Shown piece by piece: positions 1 to 12,229 of a stretch of DNA of 64,000 nucleotides. Below the pieces are notes generated by a model. It made no database searches and had not been told where the DNA came from. It was given only the letters and a program-made list of their open reading frames with translations. Numbering within the stretch: position 1 is the first letter of the stretch; each line of letters starts with the position of its first letter. The position numbers were made by a program, and so were the translations under genes. The stretch is from Haliclystus octoradiatus (lineage: Eukaryota > Cnidaria > Staurozoa > Stauromedusae > Haliclystidae), in contig OU744448.1 in NCBI GenBank assembly GCA_916610825.1, positions 14,569,936 to 14,633,935 of the forward strand, written 5' to 3'.

Positions 1-156
1 CATAATATGGTAGGAGTTCATGCATGGCATTTAAGCATTTTGAGCAATATTTTGTCAGCAAATACACAAAATATCGTTTATTATTATATATCAAAACGTA
101 TATGATTTGACCATTAACTCATTGCTAACATAATTCTCATTGTTTTCGTACTCAAG

Positions 157-1294
157 CATCCAAGAGGCCTATCAAAACAGGCGTGGTGAGTACACAAAAG
201 AACTGCAACGTCGTGAGGAAGGCATACGCCAGTCTTTTGTGCAAAAAGTGAAAGACAAGGAAAATGAATTGAAGGAGACTGAGCAAAAGGTGGGTTGTTT
301 GATTCTCTAGGTTTGCTCTGAGTTCAGTTTTCAGTTCATGTGCTGAAGATATGTTGACTCTTCATTTGTGGTTTCTATCCTCAGTTGCAAAAGACATTTG
401 AAGAGAAAAATTCAAAGCAGAAAGAGGAACAGAGAAAAGTGGATGAGTTGAAAAAGAAATTGGTAAGTATTTCATGCAAACTTATAGAAACAGAGTATGG
501 TGTACATACAGACATGTTCGCTGCTACTTTTGAATTTATGCTTAAGCAATCAATTATATGTGGTATGATGTGAAACCTGACACTAGAGGTCTGCAAATCC
601 GATTCAAGTCCAATACAATCCGACTGGATTTTTATGTTCAGATTGAATTTTCAATAACTTTGATATTAATAGATGGTGAATTATTTGACCATTGTTTATG
701 GAAATTGCATAACTATTTCATTGTTTTTGTTACCATCATGATTATAAATATAGTAGAGTCACAGATTATACACTACTCAGATCCGGATTTCCTTTGGATC
801 TTCTATTTTCAGGGCATTATCCAAATATTTATTTTTCCACATTAAATGCAATCGGATCAGATTCTTTGAAATTTCTAATTTTGTAGAAATTTAGATTACT
901 ATTGTAATGCCCAATCCGATCCGATGCGAACCTGTACTTGACAACAATGAGAAATAAAAGGAAATGAAACTTTGTGAAGTAAAACATATTTAGGCAATGA
1001 TACCGCTGTATGATGTCTTTCTACCGGAAGATATCATTGGGCTTAGGTTTCTCTCCTCAAAAATAAAACTTTTAGTTGGCACAACACACAACACAGGCTA
1101 GTCTGGGTGAAGCCTAGAAAATAATTTGACATGGAATGTAAGGCTGAATACACTTATAACTTCATACATTCATTTGGCTGATTTGTATATTTTGTTAACA
1201 GGAGGAGGACAAGCATAATTTTAACAGGATGAAGCAAGACTTTGCCACGCAGCAAGCTGAGTTGGCGGCTAAAGGAAAACACAAGAAGAAATGA
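157..1294 (+). CDS. Septin, C-terminal coiled-coil exons (SEPT6/8/10/11 group), 5' part outside window
   Basis: Three coding exons are visible: 157-289, 385-462 and 1202-1294 (stop TGA 1292-1294), each with AG acceptor and GT donor where expected. The translation begins with YQNRRGEYTKELQRREEG and continues as a Lys/Glu-rich coiled coil ending in a basic KGKHKKK tail. This matches the C-terminal region of the septin 6/8/10/11 group (vertebrate equivalent YEAKRNEFLGELQKKEEE). The GTPase domain must lie upstream of the window. Septins are GTP-binding filament proteins of the cell cortex, and this coiled coil mediates pairing with partner septins. The intron between exons 2 and 3 (463-1201) carries an old hAT-like element. 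Assignment to the septin 6 group is confident; the individual paralogue cannot be told from the tail. Confidence 0.85.
584..936. mobile_element. Degenerate hAT-like non-autonomous element
   Basis: The left end begins TAGAGGTCTGCAAATCCG and the right end finishes CGAACCTGTA. Both subterminal regions contain ATCCGAT motifs. Flanks CCTGACAC (576-583) and CTTGACAA (937-944) match at 6 of 8 positions, as expected for an aged 8-bp target duplication. It resembles the better preserved element at 21417-22165. It lies in a septin intron. Confidence 0.5.
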
Positions 1295-3353
1295 CTCTGT
1301 TTATGATTAATGGTTTCCTTCCTCAGAACAGCTTTAATCTTTAATCAATTACAAGGACTATCTTATTTATAACTGTGTCAAGCTATGACAGATCAACTCT
1401 TAGTTTGGTAACGTTTTTTTTGTATTATTAAGTATTATTATTGTTGAATTTATTATTTTTACTTTTCTCTCAATTTCTGCTAAATTGAGCTAGTGTCACA
1501 TAATTCCCAATTAACAAATCAAATTAAAAATCTGCTTTCTTTTTGTTTGTTTGTAAAAATTCCACTTGCTTCTGATCAATATTGTAGATCCTCAACTGAG
1601 TAAGGGGATATAAGATGAAAAATGCTATCTAACATCTAACACCATACCTTACTTAAAAGATATCGATCTTAGGTCTAGTACTTATACTAGAAACCCATAC
1701 AATATTACATAATACCCCCCTTGCTGTTGCCAAATCAAACTTTGAAGCAATTTCATTTTTAATTAAGGTTTTCTTGATTATATGTTAGGCCTAGATCAGG
1801 TCCAGCAAAAGTAGGAATCCTGGAATCGTAAATTCCTGAAAGAGAAAATTCAGAAGAAAATTGATATTTCTTTGATTTTTTGGTTAAACTTCAACAAAAA
1901 ATCCATAAGAAAATGCTGAAATGCCTCTAGGATTCCAAAAAGGTGAACCTTTTGTCAGACCCTTGCTTTGATGATGATTTGCAGAAATCTAATCTCGATT
2001 TATGATATACAGCGTTTTCGTGCAGCATAGATATGATCGATTTCCGTTCCAGGAGGCATATGCTGTAGCTGCTTAATTGATAGATCACTATCACTAAATT
2101 TGCCCCCATCCAGTCCCATTACACAAAATAATGTACTGCTACTGAGACAGCATTAGAGGGGCAAACCACCTAAACATCATGCCCATTTAAAAATAATTCC
2201 AGCTGCGTTTATATGCCAGGCTTCCTCTTCTCTCTTAACATAAATGTTGAATGAATTGATTGCATTGGATGGTCATCAAAAATGGTGCCAACTATGCATG
2301 ATGGTACAGTTTGTCTCTTTAAAATGTAACATCTACATAATATTAATAAAGTTTCTATGCAAATGTTTGGTGCGTATGCTTATACCTGTCAACACCTAGT
2401 GTTAGGGACACCTGTACGGATCGTTTCAGTTACTCCTAACAAGCAACATGAGACTAGTCTGAATGAATTGGGTGCAATTCAGTAGCTTTATAAATCTTGA
2501 TGTATCCTTCAGTAGTTTTTCAGTGGAATGAGAAGAATTTTAGAGGTTCTGGTGAATATTTCAGTATCCAATCCCATTCCAGTATATTTTCAATATGCCT
2601 TCATATTAATTGCTCAGGAAAGCTATGAGCATACATTGAGGGGCAGAAGGCTACAGCCCCCTAGAGGGGAAGATTTTTGATACTTTAAGCATTATTGAAA
2701 ATGTCATCTATAAATAGCCCCCTCGTTGTGGAAATCCTGGTGACACCCTTGTCGTATATAGAAAATAGGCAATCTTTGTATTCCAAAATAAAAGGATCAG
2801 CTGAAAGTGGATATTTTAGGTAACCAGATAATGAGCAATGCAGTGTTCTCAACACAAAGGGATATTTTCAAACAATATTTTTAGTAGTCAATAGTTATCA
2901 TTAGTGGGAAAATGATAATTATCAAACAGAGTAATTACATAAATAATGTAGAATAATTAAACAGATTGCAAATCAATATCAGACTATTTTCTTAAAAAAT
3001 TTGAGGAATATTTATGAATAGATTTAAGATACCGATTCAATCTGATTATTGTCATGTACTGGGAAGAATTATGTTAAAAATCATAGCAAGTGTCATTTAC
3101 AAATAAGAATAATATATATATATTTATATATCTGAGCTGTTATCCTAGTGATTAAATACTCGAGAAGAATGTGAAAAGAAAAATTCATATATTAATAATA
3201 CCATAGTATGTCGTTTTTGCTTTGGAAATTTCTTTTGTCGTTATTCAATGTTTAGATCAAGCAATTTACACCTTGAAGTTTCTTAATTTATAATGATCAT
3301 AATAATTATGTGCAACTGAGACGTACTGTCGTAGTGTGTGAGATATGTTGCCA
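1295..3353. other. Septin 3' UTR and convergent intergenic spacer
   Basis: I see no convincing coding exon. The first kilobase is probably the septin 3' UTR. The stretch 1790-1975 shares scattered sequence with 5630-5800 (AAATTCAGAAGAAA and GGTTGAACCTTT-type blocks), so it is probably an old interspersed repeat. The rest is AT-rich with no structure I can name. Confidence 0.4.
2345..2350 (+). terminator. Poly(A) signal AATAAA, probable septin 3' end
   Basis: First AATAAA I see downstream of the septin stop, about 1.05 kb away. It implies a long 3' UTR (1295 to about 2370) if used. Confidence 0.45.
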
Positions 3354-3359
3354 TTTATT
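3354..3359 (-). terminator. Poly(A) signal for the sphingoid-base phosphatase gene
   Basis: TTTATT on the plus strand reads AATAAA on the minus strand, about 30 nt past the stop codon of the upstream minus-strand gene, a normal distance for a short 3' UTR. Confidence 0.6.
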
Positions 3360-3387
3360 CAAAATTATAAATTGGAATTTTGCCATG

Positions 3388-6300
3388 CTATAAAACCAGT
3401 CCAGCAGTTTGAAACGCCCATGGAACAATATAATAACATGTGTAGCCCATAAAGATATAAGTGACAAATCGCACAGGGTGGTCTAGGTCCCAGGGGCGAG
3501 AAGGAGTATCCATTTTTGTATCGTCTTTGATTGCCTATAACAAAAACATATTATAGCACATAAGACCTACTGACATTAAGGATTTGAAAGACTTGAATTA
3601 CAGGTATATACAATGCAAAACGGCTACAAACACTAGCGTTACCACATGTAACAATTTAGCCAAGACTAAATCTTAACAACCATTTATTCAGAAGCATAAT
3701 AAAAACTATCTTACCGGCAAATTGATTGGTGTGAGACGGAATGACTTTCCATAGCCAGTATAAAAGTAATTTTCTTTTTCTTGTTTTTCAACATATTCAA
3801 ATTCAAGGAATCGATACAAGCCGCGAAAAATTGGTTGTGTGATCATATTCATAGACTCCTTGGCGACAACAACAAGAATTGTACCTATAAACAACGATAT
3901 CATGCACTTACTATCCAGCTACATAAATACTGTACTTCATAGTAACATTAAACGGATTGAAGTATAACTAACCAATGATAAACCTCAGTACAATAACCAT
4001 AGCAATGAAGGGTAATGATGCAGAGGCTAGAAAAGGAAACAAATAATACATTTCATTAATAGTATGTCATATAATTGCAATAATTTGTTCTAGTTCTCAT
4101 CTCACAATGTCAAACTACTCTACAGGAGCAAACTAACGTATACTTACTCTGGCCCAATGATTCCATGACCGCTTTGTGCTGAGGGAAATTACCAACCAAC
4201 AGTGCTCTGCTCAAAATAAAGCCAACCGCACAACTTGCCATAGAATTCTGTAACAACATACATTATTTGGTAACCATAAAAGATCACATGGCGTGGATTG
4301 CACAGAAATATGTGACTGTGTATCTTTAAGCAGCATTGTGCAATGCAAAACTTACCGATTCTTGAAATGATCGTGTCTGGAGGTCTGGCTTAGGATGAAG
4401 GAAAAGGAGCAACAAGCCATAAAATGGGACAAAGACAGCACCTAAGACAAATAAACATTACTCGGTTACAACCTGATTGAGAATCTATTTTAATAAATAA
4501 AATCATACAAATTATTCAACAAAACTCACCTTGGTTAGACAATGCAGTCCATCTGTCAATATCATCATCCAATCTCAACCAAACACTGAGTGTGACACAA
4601 CCTAACAAACTACCAACAACAACATCAGCTGGACTATGAACGCCTAAGTACACACGACTGAACATCACAGAAAATGACCCTGGAAAATACAAGGATAAAA
4701 ATAAGTAAGTAATATAATCTGGTAGAGATGCACAAATCTTTGTTCATATATTTATACTGTACTAGTCTTTTAAAAGTAAAGGGTGAATTGAAAAATATAA
4801 ACTCACAAGACGATATGAATAGAAAGAGGCAAACATAACCAGCGGTGCTCAGATTATAATGAAAGAGAAAGTAGAACCAAATATACCTGCAAATACAAAT
4901 TACAATAAAATAAATTATAAACCATTAATACATATTCTTATAACTAATAGAAACTATTACAAAAATTTCCAGAAATAATCGAACCAATTTCTAAACGTGA
5001 TTGGTTGATTGCGCGGAATTCAAGGAATTATATTTGAATTATATGCGCCTTTTATATTTTAGAAGAATGGCAATATAAGACGGGTACGTTTGAAAAGAAA
5101 GCATAAATTTGCCATAACTCTAAGGGTGACTGTGGTACTTGATTGCTTCCTTGCTTTTATGAGTAGCAACACATGCGTATTATGGAACGAACAGTAACAC
5201 TTTGGAACATAAATAATGATCACGTGATCGGACTGTAACATTAACCCTAACCATGGGTCGAGTGAAACATGTGATAACATAGAGAATTCCATCTAAGATT
5301 CGATTAGTATATTAAGGGCTCTGATAAACAAGGTAGAATTTGAATTTTGAGAGAAATCATGCAAAATATTATTGTAAAGAAAATTTCCCTTCTGGGAAAA
5401 AAATCTATATACCGGTATATTGATATTTTATAAATAAAATATAACACAGGCACTCAACTTAGAAAAATAATACACTCAACATACTTAGTGAGAAACATTG
5501 CGAAGGTGTTATATTTGATAAATAACAAATGCAATATTTACCATGGGATAACAACACCAAGGACAGCATGATGACTTGGAAGAGCCCTAGAAGAAGGAAT
5601 GGATGAATAATAATTAAACTATTCCTCGGAATGTGAGGTTCGACAACAGTAGGAATGCTATCTTCCGGGAAGTTAGAACAAATTCAGAAGAAATTGATAA
5701 ATTTTTATAATATATGAGTCAAAAATAATAAGAAGAAAATGTTGCAACGTCTTTAAGATCCCAGAAGGTTGAACCTTTCGTTGGACCCATCGCTCACATC
5801 AGTAACACTTATTGCATGTCTACTGTGCCTGACCAGTGACCACACATCTGAGTTATCTTTCATTTATTGAACCATTTAGAATCCCAAAGAATTTAAAATT
5901 CCATCCAATATCATATCTATCTATTTTATAATGGATAATTATGCAAAATATATGTATAACATTGACCTATTTGTGTAATTGCTTCATTGGCCAACATGGT
6001 CTTATCAAACTTATTCTGCATTACGCTTCACTTTCTCTACTAATTATGCAAAATCTCTTCCAAATAATTATATCCATTTGTGGAAAAATTTTACAATTTG
6101 ACTTGAAGGCTGACAGATATCAAGGACAACAGTAAACATTTCCGTAGCAGATAATTACCATGTAAAATAAGCATTCTCCAATGGTTGAACAGGAGGGCAA
6201 GGTGGTCTTGGAAGACACAGGCTATTCTAGAAAAGAATAACAAAAATGTGTTACAGTTTTGAATTAAGAAGCTAGCTATGCCTTGCATGATAACTTTTTC

Positions 6301-9300
6301 ATGATGTTAACTACGGTAGTACCTTTGAAAAGTTTGCAATATAAAACCCAATACCCATTAAAATGCAGCTGAGACGGGCAAGGCGCATATCGACTAGCCT
6401 GAAAGTCAAAGAAAGCAAATTTAATCAATTAACAAATTCAAAACTGAAACATATTTAGAGATAGAATCCTTCTCATAATTTTCATATTAATAGTTCCATC
6501 AGTGGTATATGTCTGATTCCGCTATCAATAAAAATCTGAGTTAGGCAGGGGTTATACGAGAGAACCGAGCCTAATAGCAATTGAGCTCTCTCCTTATCCA
6601 ATTAGATTTGTCCGCCGCGTTATAAATGCAAAACTTAACTATTGATTCAGCAAATGGATCATGTGAGGTGTAGGGCATCGCAATGAGTCCCAGGAAACCG
6701 GGATTAGAACAAAAGTAGAATCCCAGAAAAGCATTTCGGGAAAACTATTACAAAAATATACATCAAAATTTCAACTTTCTATGTTTATAAAATCATTATT
6801 TTTGTATATATATTATAACAATATATCAATATATATTTGATTTATATTTCATTGATGTTGCATGTATTTATCGCACTGATTGCTACTTTAAATAATAATA
6901 TTTCTCTGAAGAGTTTGTAAATAATTGATCAAAATTTGAATTGAAAATCTAAATCCGACAGTCAACAAACTCGTTGCGTTGCTATGAGAACAACAGAAAT
7001 AGAATGGTGTTAATCAATAATCAAATAGAACGATGTTGTTTACAATTTATGTTGCAAACGTATTTTTACAGCTTTTTATCTATTTTTAAAACATTTTAAA
7101 CATCAATACAATTAGAGTTCACACATGGGGTGAATTTAGAAATACAGTAATATATTCACAAAAAAGACTTTCAAAAACAATATTTTAATGAAATATGTTA
7201 GGAAATTACGTTAATGATTTAGGAAAAAAATTTCAAAACGGGTCCCGGGTAGTTAGTCCAGGAACCCGGTTACTCATTTCCCGTCATTGCGATACCCTAG
7301 TGAGGTAACAGTTATCTTTTGTTATTGAAAATTATGTAGTGTGAAAATTAGAGATTGCTCACATGACCAAAATTTTTGATACTGTTTGTTTTGTACGTTG
7401 AAGCAGGCAAAGTCTACCATTTTCTATTCACCTTGTGACCTCAATTTCTTTTAAATAATAAATTTTTTTCATTTTTTTTTGCATTTAATCAAGCTGTTTC
7501 TTTGCAACTTTTTTGTAATTGGCCAGAGACATTCTAATTTGTAGATATTATGGTCTACATAACTATTTGTTTGATGTTCTATTACGAACTGATCAAAAAC
7601 GTGACCATGGAAGCATCAATTGAATGCAGCCTTAAAAGTTTTCTTTAATCTGCAACCCCCAGTTTATTGACATATAAATTACGGAGACAGTCACGGCTAT
7701 TAGATTTGGTTCACATCTAGCTCACGCGTACAGTGAAACCTGTATATACCAGCCAGCTACGAGGTAGAGAAATTGACCACTATAGACAGGTGGCCTTTAT
7801 ATACATGTTTGATTCAATAGTTTGATACAGGGGTGATTAGCTCAGTTGGCAGAGCGACCGAACTTCAGATCGTATCATATCTCATCGACTGTGGTTCAAA
7901 TCCCCCTCAGGTCAACTCAGCCTTGACTTTATCTGAAACATCAAATGAGTACCATCTAAGGATGGCGGATGGAATGGTTCACAAGGAATTGCATTGTGAG
8001 TAGCTGCGGCGCATCGTTGCGCATTGACAATCAAGGCCTATCTGCCATGAAATCTGTTGAAATTGATCTGCAGTGTCGCGGCTGAGATCTAAGGAGCGTT
8101 TAACATCATTGCTCTTAGCGAAAAGAGCCACTCTTCTAGAAATAGAGGAGTGGTACGGGTGCTTTCGGTAGGGCGACACCGTCCACATTACTTTTTTATT
8201 TTTTTGATTCAATAGAAAGCACTATTTTAGACATTGCAAGAATGACCACTATAGACAGGTGGCCGCTTTATAATAGGTTTGACTGTAATGCATTAAGATC
8301 GCTGTCAGGGAACTTGGACTATGCAAATCTAATACATTAGCGAGCTCAACTGCCTTATATGAAGCGCGCTAACATCAAACTTAATTCAAATTGAAATATT
8401 TGAAATGGGTTAAGTTTGGTTCGCTTGTTCAGTATAAGCCCAGTTCATAAGAGAACATTTCGCATAGATGTTTCACAGAAAAATGTGTCATATTTCGCTA
8501 TATACACGGTCGCATTTCATGCATCGCATGGGAATGTGTTACAGGAAATGTGCTTAACCCCTGCCCTGACAAATTGCTGGCTTTAACCCCTGCCTTTACA
8601 TCGATATCAACGAAGAAAACCACCAAAGTTAGTTGAAACAAATAATTTAATATCACTGAAGTAAACTTGTGATGATGACATCCTTCAAAATCGAATGGTA
8701 AAAAAACTTAATGGGATATATCGGGATTTTGGACAGCCCAATTAAGGAAGCTTTATCAATAGTAGTATCTACTGTAGACTGGTCCAAAAAAATCGAAAGT
8801 TTGAAATGTTCATTGCACGATCCAATTTAATTATTAGATTTGCTCTGAAAACAAGTTACCGAAACTCATCCGACATCGGGAAGTGGACTCTCAAGACCCC
8901 TCTAAATTAATATGTAAAGTTAATGGCAAAAACGCTAATATATTTCAAAAGGGACCAAGTTATCTTTGCTATAACATTTTTAAAAATTTGAATAGATTGG
9001 AATGGATCGTGCATTTAACATTTCAAACTTTCTGGACCAGTCTAAATTCTACTGCCATACTTACCATGTCAGGATAACTACTATAATGGCATAGAATGTT
9101 TCTGTCCCTAGAAAACCAGCTGCTTTCATAATAGTTGTGATGATAGGTGTTCTACGACTCTAGATAAAACAGAAATTATATATTGTGTGAATAAACATTT
9201 TTATTTCCATGGCTGTCTAAACCTGCAGTTACAAGTCCACTCAAATTTTGTTTTCAATGATGAAGTAGCTTTGCCAAAGATCACAATCAATCGTGATCAT

Positions 9301-12146
9301 AAAAAAACATTCAGTACAGTAAAACTTTCTCTGTATTTTTGATTTATAAACGCTCATTTTCGAAACTGCAATTTGGTTGGTTATAGCCTTTCTGTGACAC
9401 ATCTTCATTAGCTGCGGTAATTATCCAATCACATGCGGTTAGGCAGCCTGATAGTTGTGACTCATTAGTTGAGGATCTAAGATTGTTTTGCTTTGGTAAA
9501 TATACTGAAAAGATGCAACTGTAAGATGTAAAGATACTGAAAATATGATGCTAATTAGCTACGTTAAAATAGCTTTTTGATGCAGAAATAATTATACCGA
9601 TTGAGAAATGTCAAAATGCAATCCGAAAATGGATAGATTATATGATAAGGTTCAAATTGATGTTACGCAATCAACAATATTTCAAAAGATACAATGATGA
9701 TCTCTTTTTATGTTGTATTGAACGTAATGCAGTGTAACCTCATTATGACCATTGTCCTGGTGCAAACAAAAATCGTAATAATAAGCGGGTTGTGATATTA
9801 ACCGGAGTAAATTAGTCAAGTTTGATAGAAATGGTTATAAAAAGTAGTGATAATAAGCGGGTAATGGTATTAACAGTGGTGATATTAACGGGGCTACAAT
9901 GTACATCCACTAGCCATGTATCTGCACACCAAGAAAATAAATACCTGCACAGCTAATAATACTGGTGTTCCCAATAGAATACTTTCTAGAAGACGATGAC
10001 GAACCCATCTACCAACTGGTCCCAATTTATCTAAAAAAAGATTATATCATAACACTATCATAACTGTTAAATACAACTTGTCGAATTGAATCTTAGTTAG
10101 ATTCTACCTATCAAACATAGTGCAATATTGGCAGCATGTCTAGCTATCATTGTCTCCTTTGTGTGAGACATGTTTTGTTTTTTTCCTGTGAGTAATAGGC
10201 TACAGTTAGCAATCGCACTTTATACTTTAACTGACTTAAGATATCCTGTACATAGATTTCCTGTATTAGTCATCACATATCATCCTGATTCCTGTCCTCT
10301 TATATTTATTATTTTATTTATAAGAACAGAACAGCTTTGGAGACCCTGATCAGGGGTACACAAAATATGTATTTGTGCCTGCGACCAAATGTTGTAAAAA
10401 AGTGTCCTGATACTGTTATCAGTTTATGCACACTTATCAGTTATTCCTGAATAAATGATGATATGATGAATTGATGATGATTCCCCTTTCAAAATGCATG
10501 AAGATATATAGCTCTATTTGACTATAGAAAAAGCAGCTAGCAGGACCGGGATGAACAGTTGAATATTTTATGAAAAAATGTGAAACAATTCCGACTTTCG
10601 AAAATCCGTTGTGTCCCAAAACGTGATATATACACTTTAATTGAAACATGCTTTAATTAGTACATGACTTTATCTGCAATAATCATTTCAATGCAGAAAT
10701 CTGTGCAACTAAACTTTGAAAGATGTGCCTGTATCTTGTAATAGTTCTATTATTCTCGATATATGCCTGCAGCAGCAGCCGGCTGTCCCAGTCCGAGCGT
10801 TCCCCATCTTATTGAGCCCAGACCCTGATAATAGTAAAAAAGTTATGTTGCCATCATAGGCCCCAGTTCCACTATACCGTATTGGTTTTTATCCGTATTG
10901 AAAAAGTGTTTTCATTGTGGAATGTGTACCGTTTACGAAGCTGTTACACGGCAAAACAATACGAAACGTTTGATTTACACGGAAAGGGTGAACCATGTGC
11001 GTTTAATTCCATTGTGTCAAATGACTACAGAGCAATTGCTATGGTCACGAATACGATGTTCCGTATTGATTGAGTTCCACGATGTGTTGTGTTGTGAAAA
11101 CTGTTCCGCAGTCAAAAAAATACGCTTGCTAGCGTAGTCAAAATGATGTAGACTCTCCGCGAAACCTATTGCATTGTATTCAAGCGTTGTTGTGTAACTC
11201 AAACCCCTGTTCGGTACAAAAATGACTACGAATTCCGTCAATATGGCATTGTGGAACTGGGGCCATAGCTGTTTGGGGCGTTGCTGTAAGGATGACTGTA
11301 AATGGTTGTCTACATTGTTTTACTAGCACCCCGACATATGAAGTTTGATATCAAAATGAGTGGTTTGAAAGAATTATATTATCAATTGAAGAATTCTTGC
11401 ATTTTTCTTTTCGTTAATTGAAACTGGACATCACCATCTAAGATAATATTACTGTAATTAATTATTTGCATTGAACGTTTTATTTTGATTGATATAAACT
11501 CAACCGAAATAATTTCAGACTAGGAATTCATAACAACCCTGAATGTGAGATCAGTGTAATCGTAAAGCTGTGAACTTTGATCGGTCAATGACAAAGAAAG
11601 TAGAAACGGCATTAGGCAATGGAGGGAGACCTCCGAAAGACAGAGAGAGTTGAATAAAACCCCACAGATTGTAAACAAACTAAACGGTCACGGTAGCAAG
11701 TTAAACTAATATCAATTCATTATATAAAAATATAGATCTGAAAGTTATACGGCCTTGAAAGAAAACGCTTGAGATGGAGACACTTGTGACCAAAGACAAA
11801 TGCAAGATTCAGCCAAAGAAAACAATGGTTCAGACTACATTTGAGAAAATTACACCAGACTATAATTCGAAAAACGAATCGCGCAATGTGGGAAAGAAAT
11901 TTCTCACCCTTATACAAAATATCAACACGCAACAATAAACATACCTATAGGTGCAGGGATATAAGTTATAAGATCTTCCTTCGATTCATGTCTAGTATTG
12001 TCAGAATCCATGACTTTGTTTGTATTTGTTACGATGGACGAGTTTGCGGCCATTGCCGTACTTCTCTCCTCTTTGCCTGCCCGCTGCAAAAAGAAAGAAA
12101 TCGCAGTTGACGCCAACCCAAAACGGAGATCGCCCAGATTCGCCAT
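3388..12146 (-). CDS. Sphingosine-1-phosphate / long-chain-base phosphate phosphatase (PAP2 superfamily), 13 exons, 452 aa
   Basis: Exons in transcript order: 12146-11945, 10030-9945, 9159-9065, 6398-6323, 6226-6159, 5586-5542, 4886-4807, 4679-4530, 4441-4356, 4247-4148, 4026-3973, 3884-3715, 3534-3388. All junctions are GT-AG and the phases sum to an open 452-codon frame. The three PAP2 phosphatase signatures are present: KNSLCLPRP (K153 to P161, KX6RP), PSHHA (179-183) and SRVYLGVHSPAD (225-236, with SR, H232 and D236). Hydrophobic segments surround them, as in ER-membrane enzymes that dephosphorylate sphingosine-1-phosphate. The C-terminus (HPVRFVTYIFMGY) resembles animal SGPP and especially fungal/plant LCB3/SPP1-type enzymes, and the length fits SGPP1 (about 440). 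The PSHH in motif 2 is PSTH in the human enzyme as I recall it. The gene diverges from FIP1 with 83 bp between start codons. Family assignment is firm; the exact substrate is inferred. Confidence 0.88.
6671..7299. mobile_element. hAT-like non-autonomous element, 629 bp
   Basis: The terminal inverted repeats are TAGGGCATCGCAATGA at the left and its near-exact complement (one C/T difference) at the right. They are flanked by GTGAGGTG (6663-6670) and GTGAGGTA (7300-7307), a 7/8 matching 8-bp target duplication. CCCGG and CCGGG motifs recur near both ends. No transposase frame is present. It lies in an intron of the phosphatase gene. Confidence 0.7.
7731..8285. mobile_element. Mariner-like MITE (TA duplication) split by a SINE
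   Basis: The ends are CAGTGAAACCTGTATATA at the left and the complement of CAGTCAAACCTATTATA at the right, each bordered by TA. GACCACTATAGACAGGTGG occurs in both halves. The SINE at 7821-8202 interrupts it. Without the SINE and one target copy it would be about 160 bp. Confidence 0.6.
7821..8202 (+). mobile_element. tRNA-derived SINE, copy 1 (full length)
   Basis: A tRNA-like head (about 7829-7911) has an A box TAGCTCAGTTGG and a B box GGTTCAAATCC, followed by a ~290-bp body and a T-rich tail. A perfect 13-bp direct repeat TTTGATTCAATAG flanks it (7808-7820 and 8203-8215). The body matches, in reverse, the SINE at 57397-57773. The head has too many extra bases to be a functional tRNA gene. 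Confidence 0.85.
9730..9901. mobile_element. Small MITE with imperfect inverted ends
   Basis: The left end CAGTGTAACCTCATTATGAC and the complement of the right end (ATTGTAGCCCCGTTAATATC) are imperfect inverted repeats. Internally AATAAGCGGGT occurs twice. The layout resembles mariner-type MITEs, but the flanking duplication is unclear. It lies in an intron of the phosphatase gene. Confidence 0.4.
10859..11264. mobile_element. Non-autonomous DNA element with GGCCCCAGTTCCAC ends, 406 bp
   Basis: The inverted ends GGCCCCAGTTCCACTATACC and GGCCCCAGTTCCACAATGCC (complement of the right end) differ at two positions. ATA flanks both sides (10856-10858, 11265-11267), suggesting a 3-bp duplication as in PIF/Harbinger elements. 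The overlapping short frames inside look non-coding. It lies in intron 1 of the phosphatase gene. Confidence 0.6.
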
Positions 12147-12229
12147 ACTTTAGTCAGCACTGGAAAACGAGATTTAATCGCCTCGCATGGGTGAAATGCA
12201 GCCTCGCAGGTCAGTTTGCAATTGTAAAA
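12147..12229. promoter_or_regulatory. Bidirectional promoter core between phosphatase and FIP1 start codons
   Basis: Only 83 bp separate the divergent ATG codons (minus 12146, plus 12230). No TATA box is evident. Both genes look broadly expressed, so a shared TATA-less promoter is likely, with transcription starts inside this spacer or overlapping the opposite gene. An upstream ATG at 12187 opens a 17-codon frame that overlaps the FIP1 start. Confidence 0.65.

Noticed and set aside
7829..7911. tRNA gene
   Set aside because: A and B boxes are present, but the arms cannot form a normal cloverleaf, the sequence continues into a repeated body, and target duplications flank it, so it is a SINE head.
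10882..11241. Three overlapping short frames
   Set aside because: They all lie inside the 406-bp inverted-repeat element and show no protein family resemblance.
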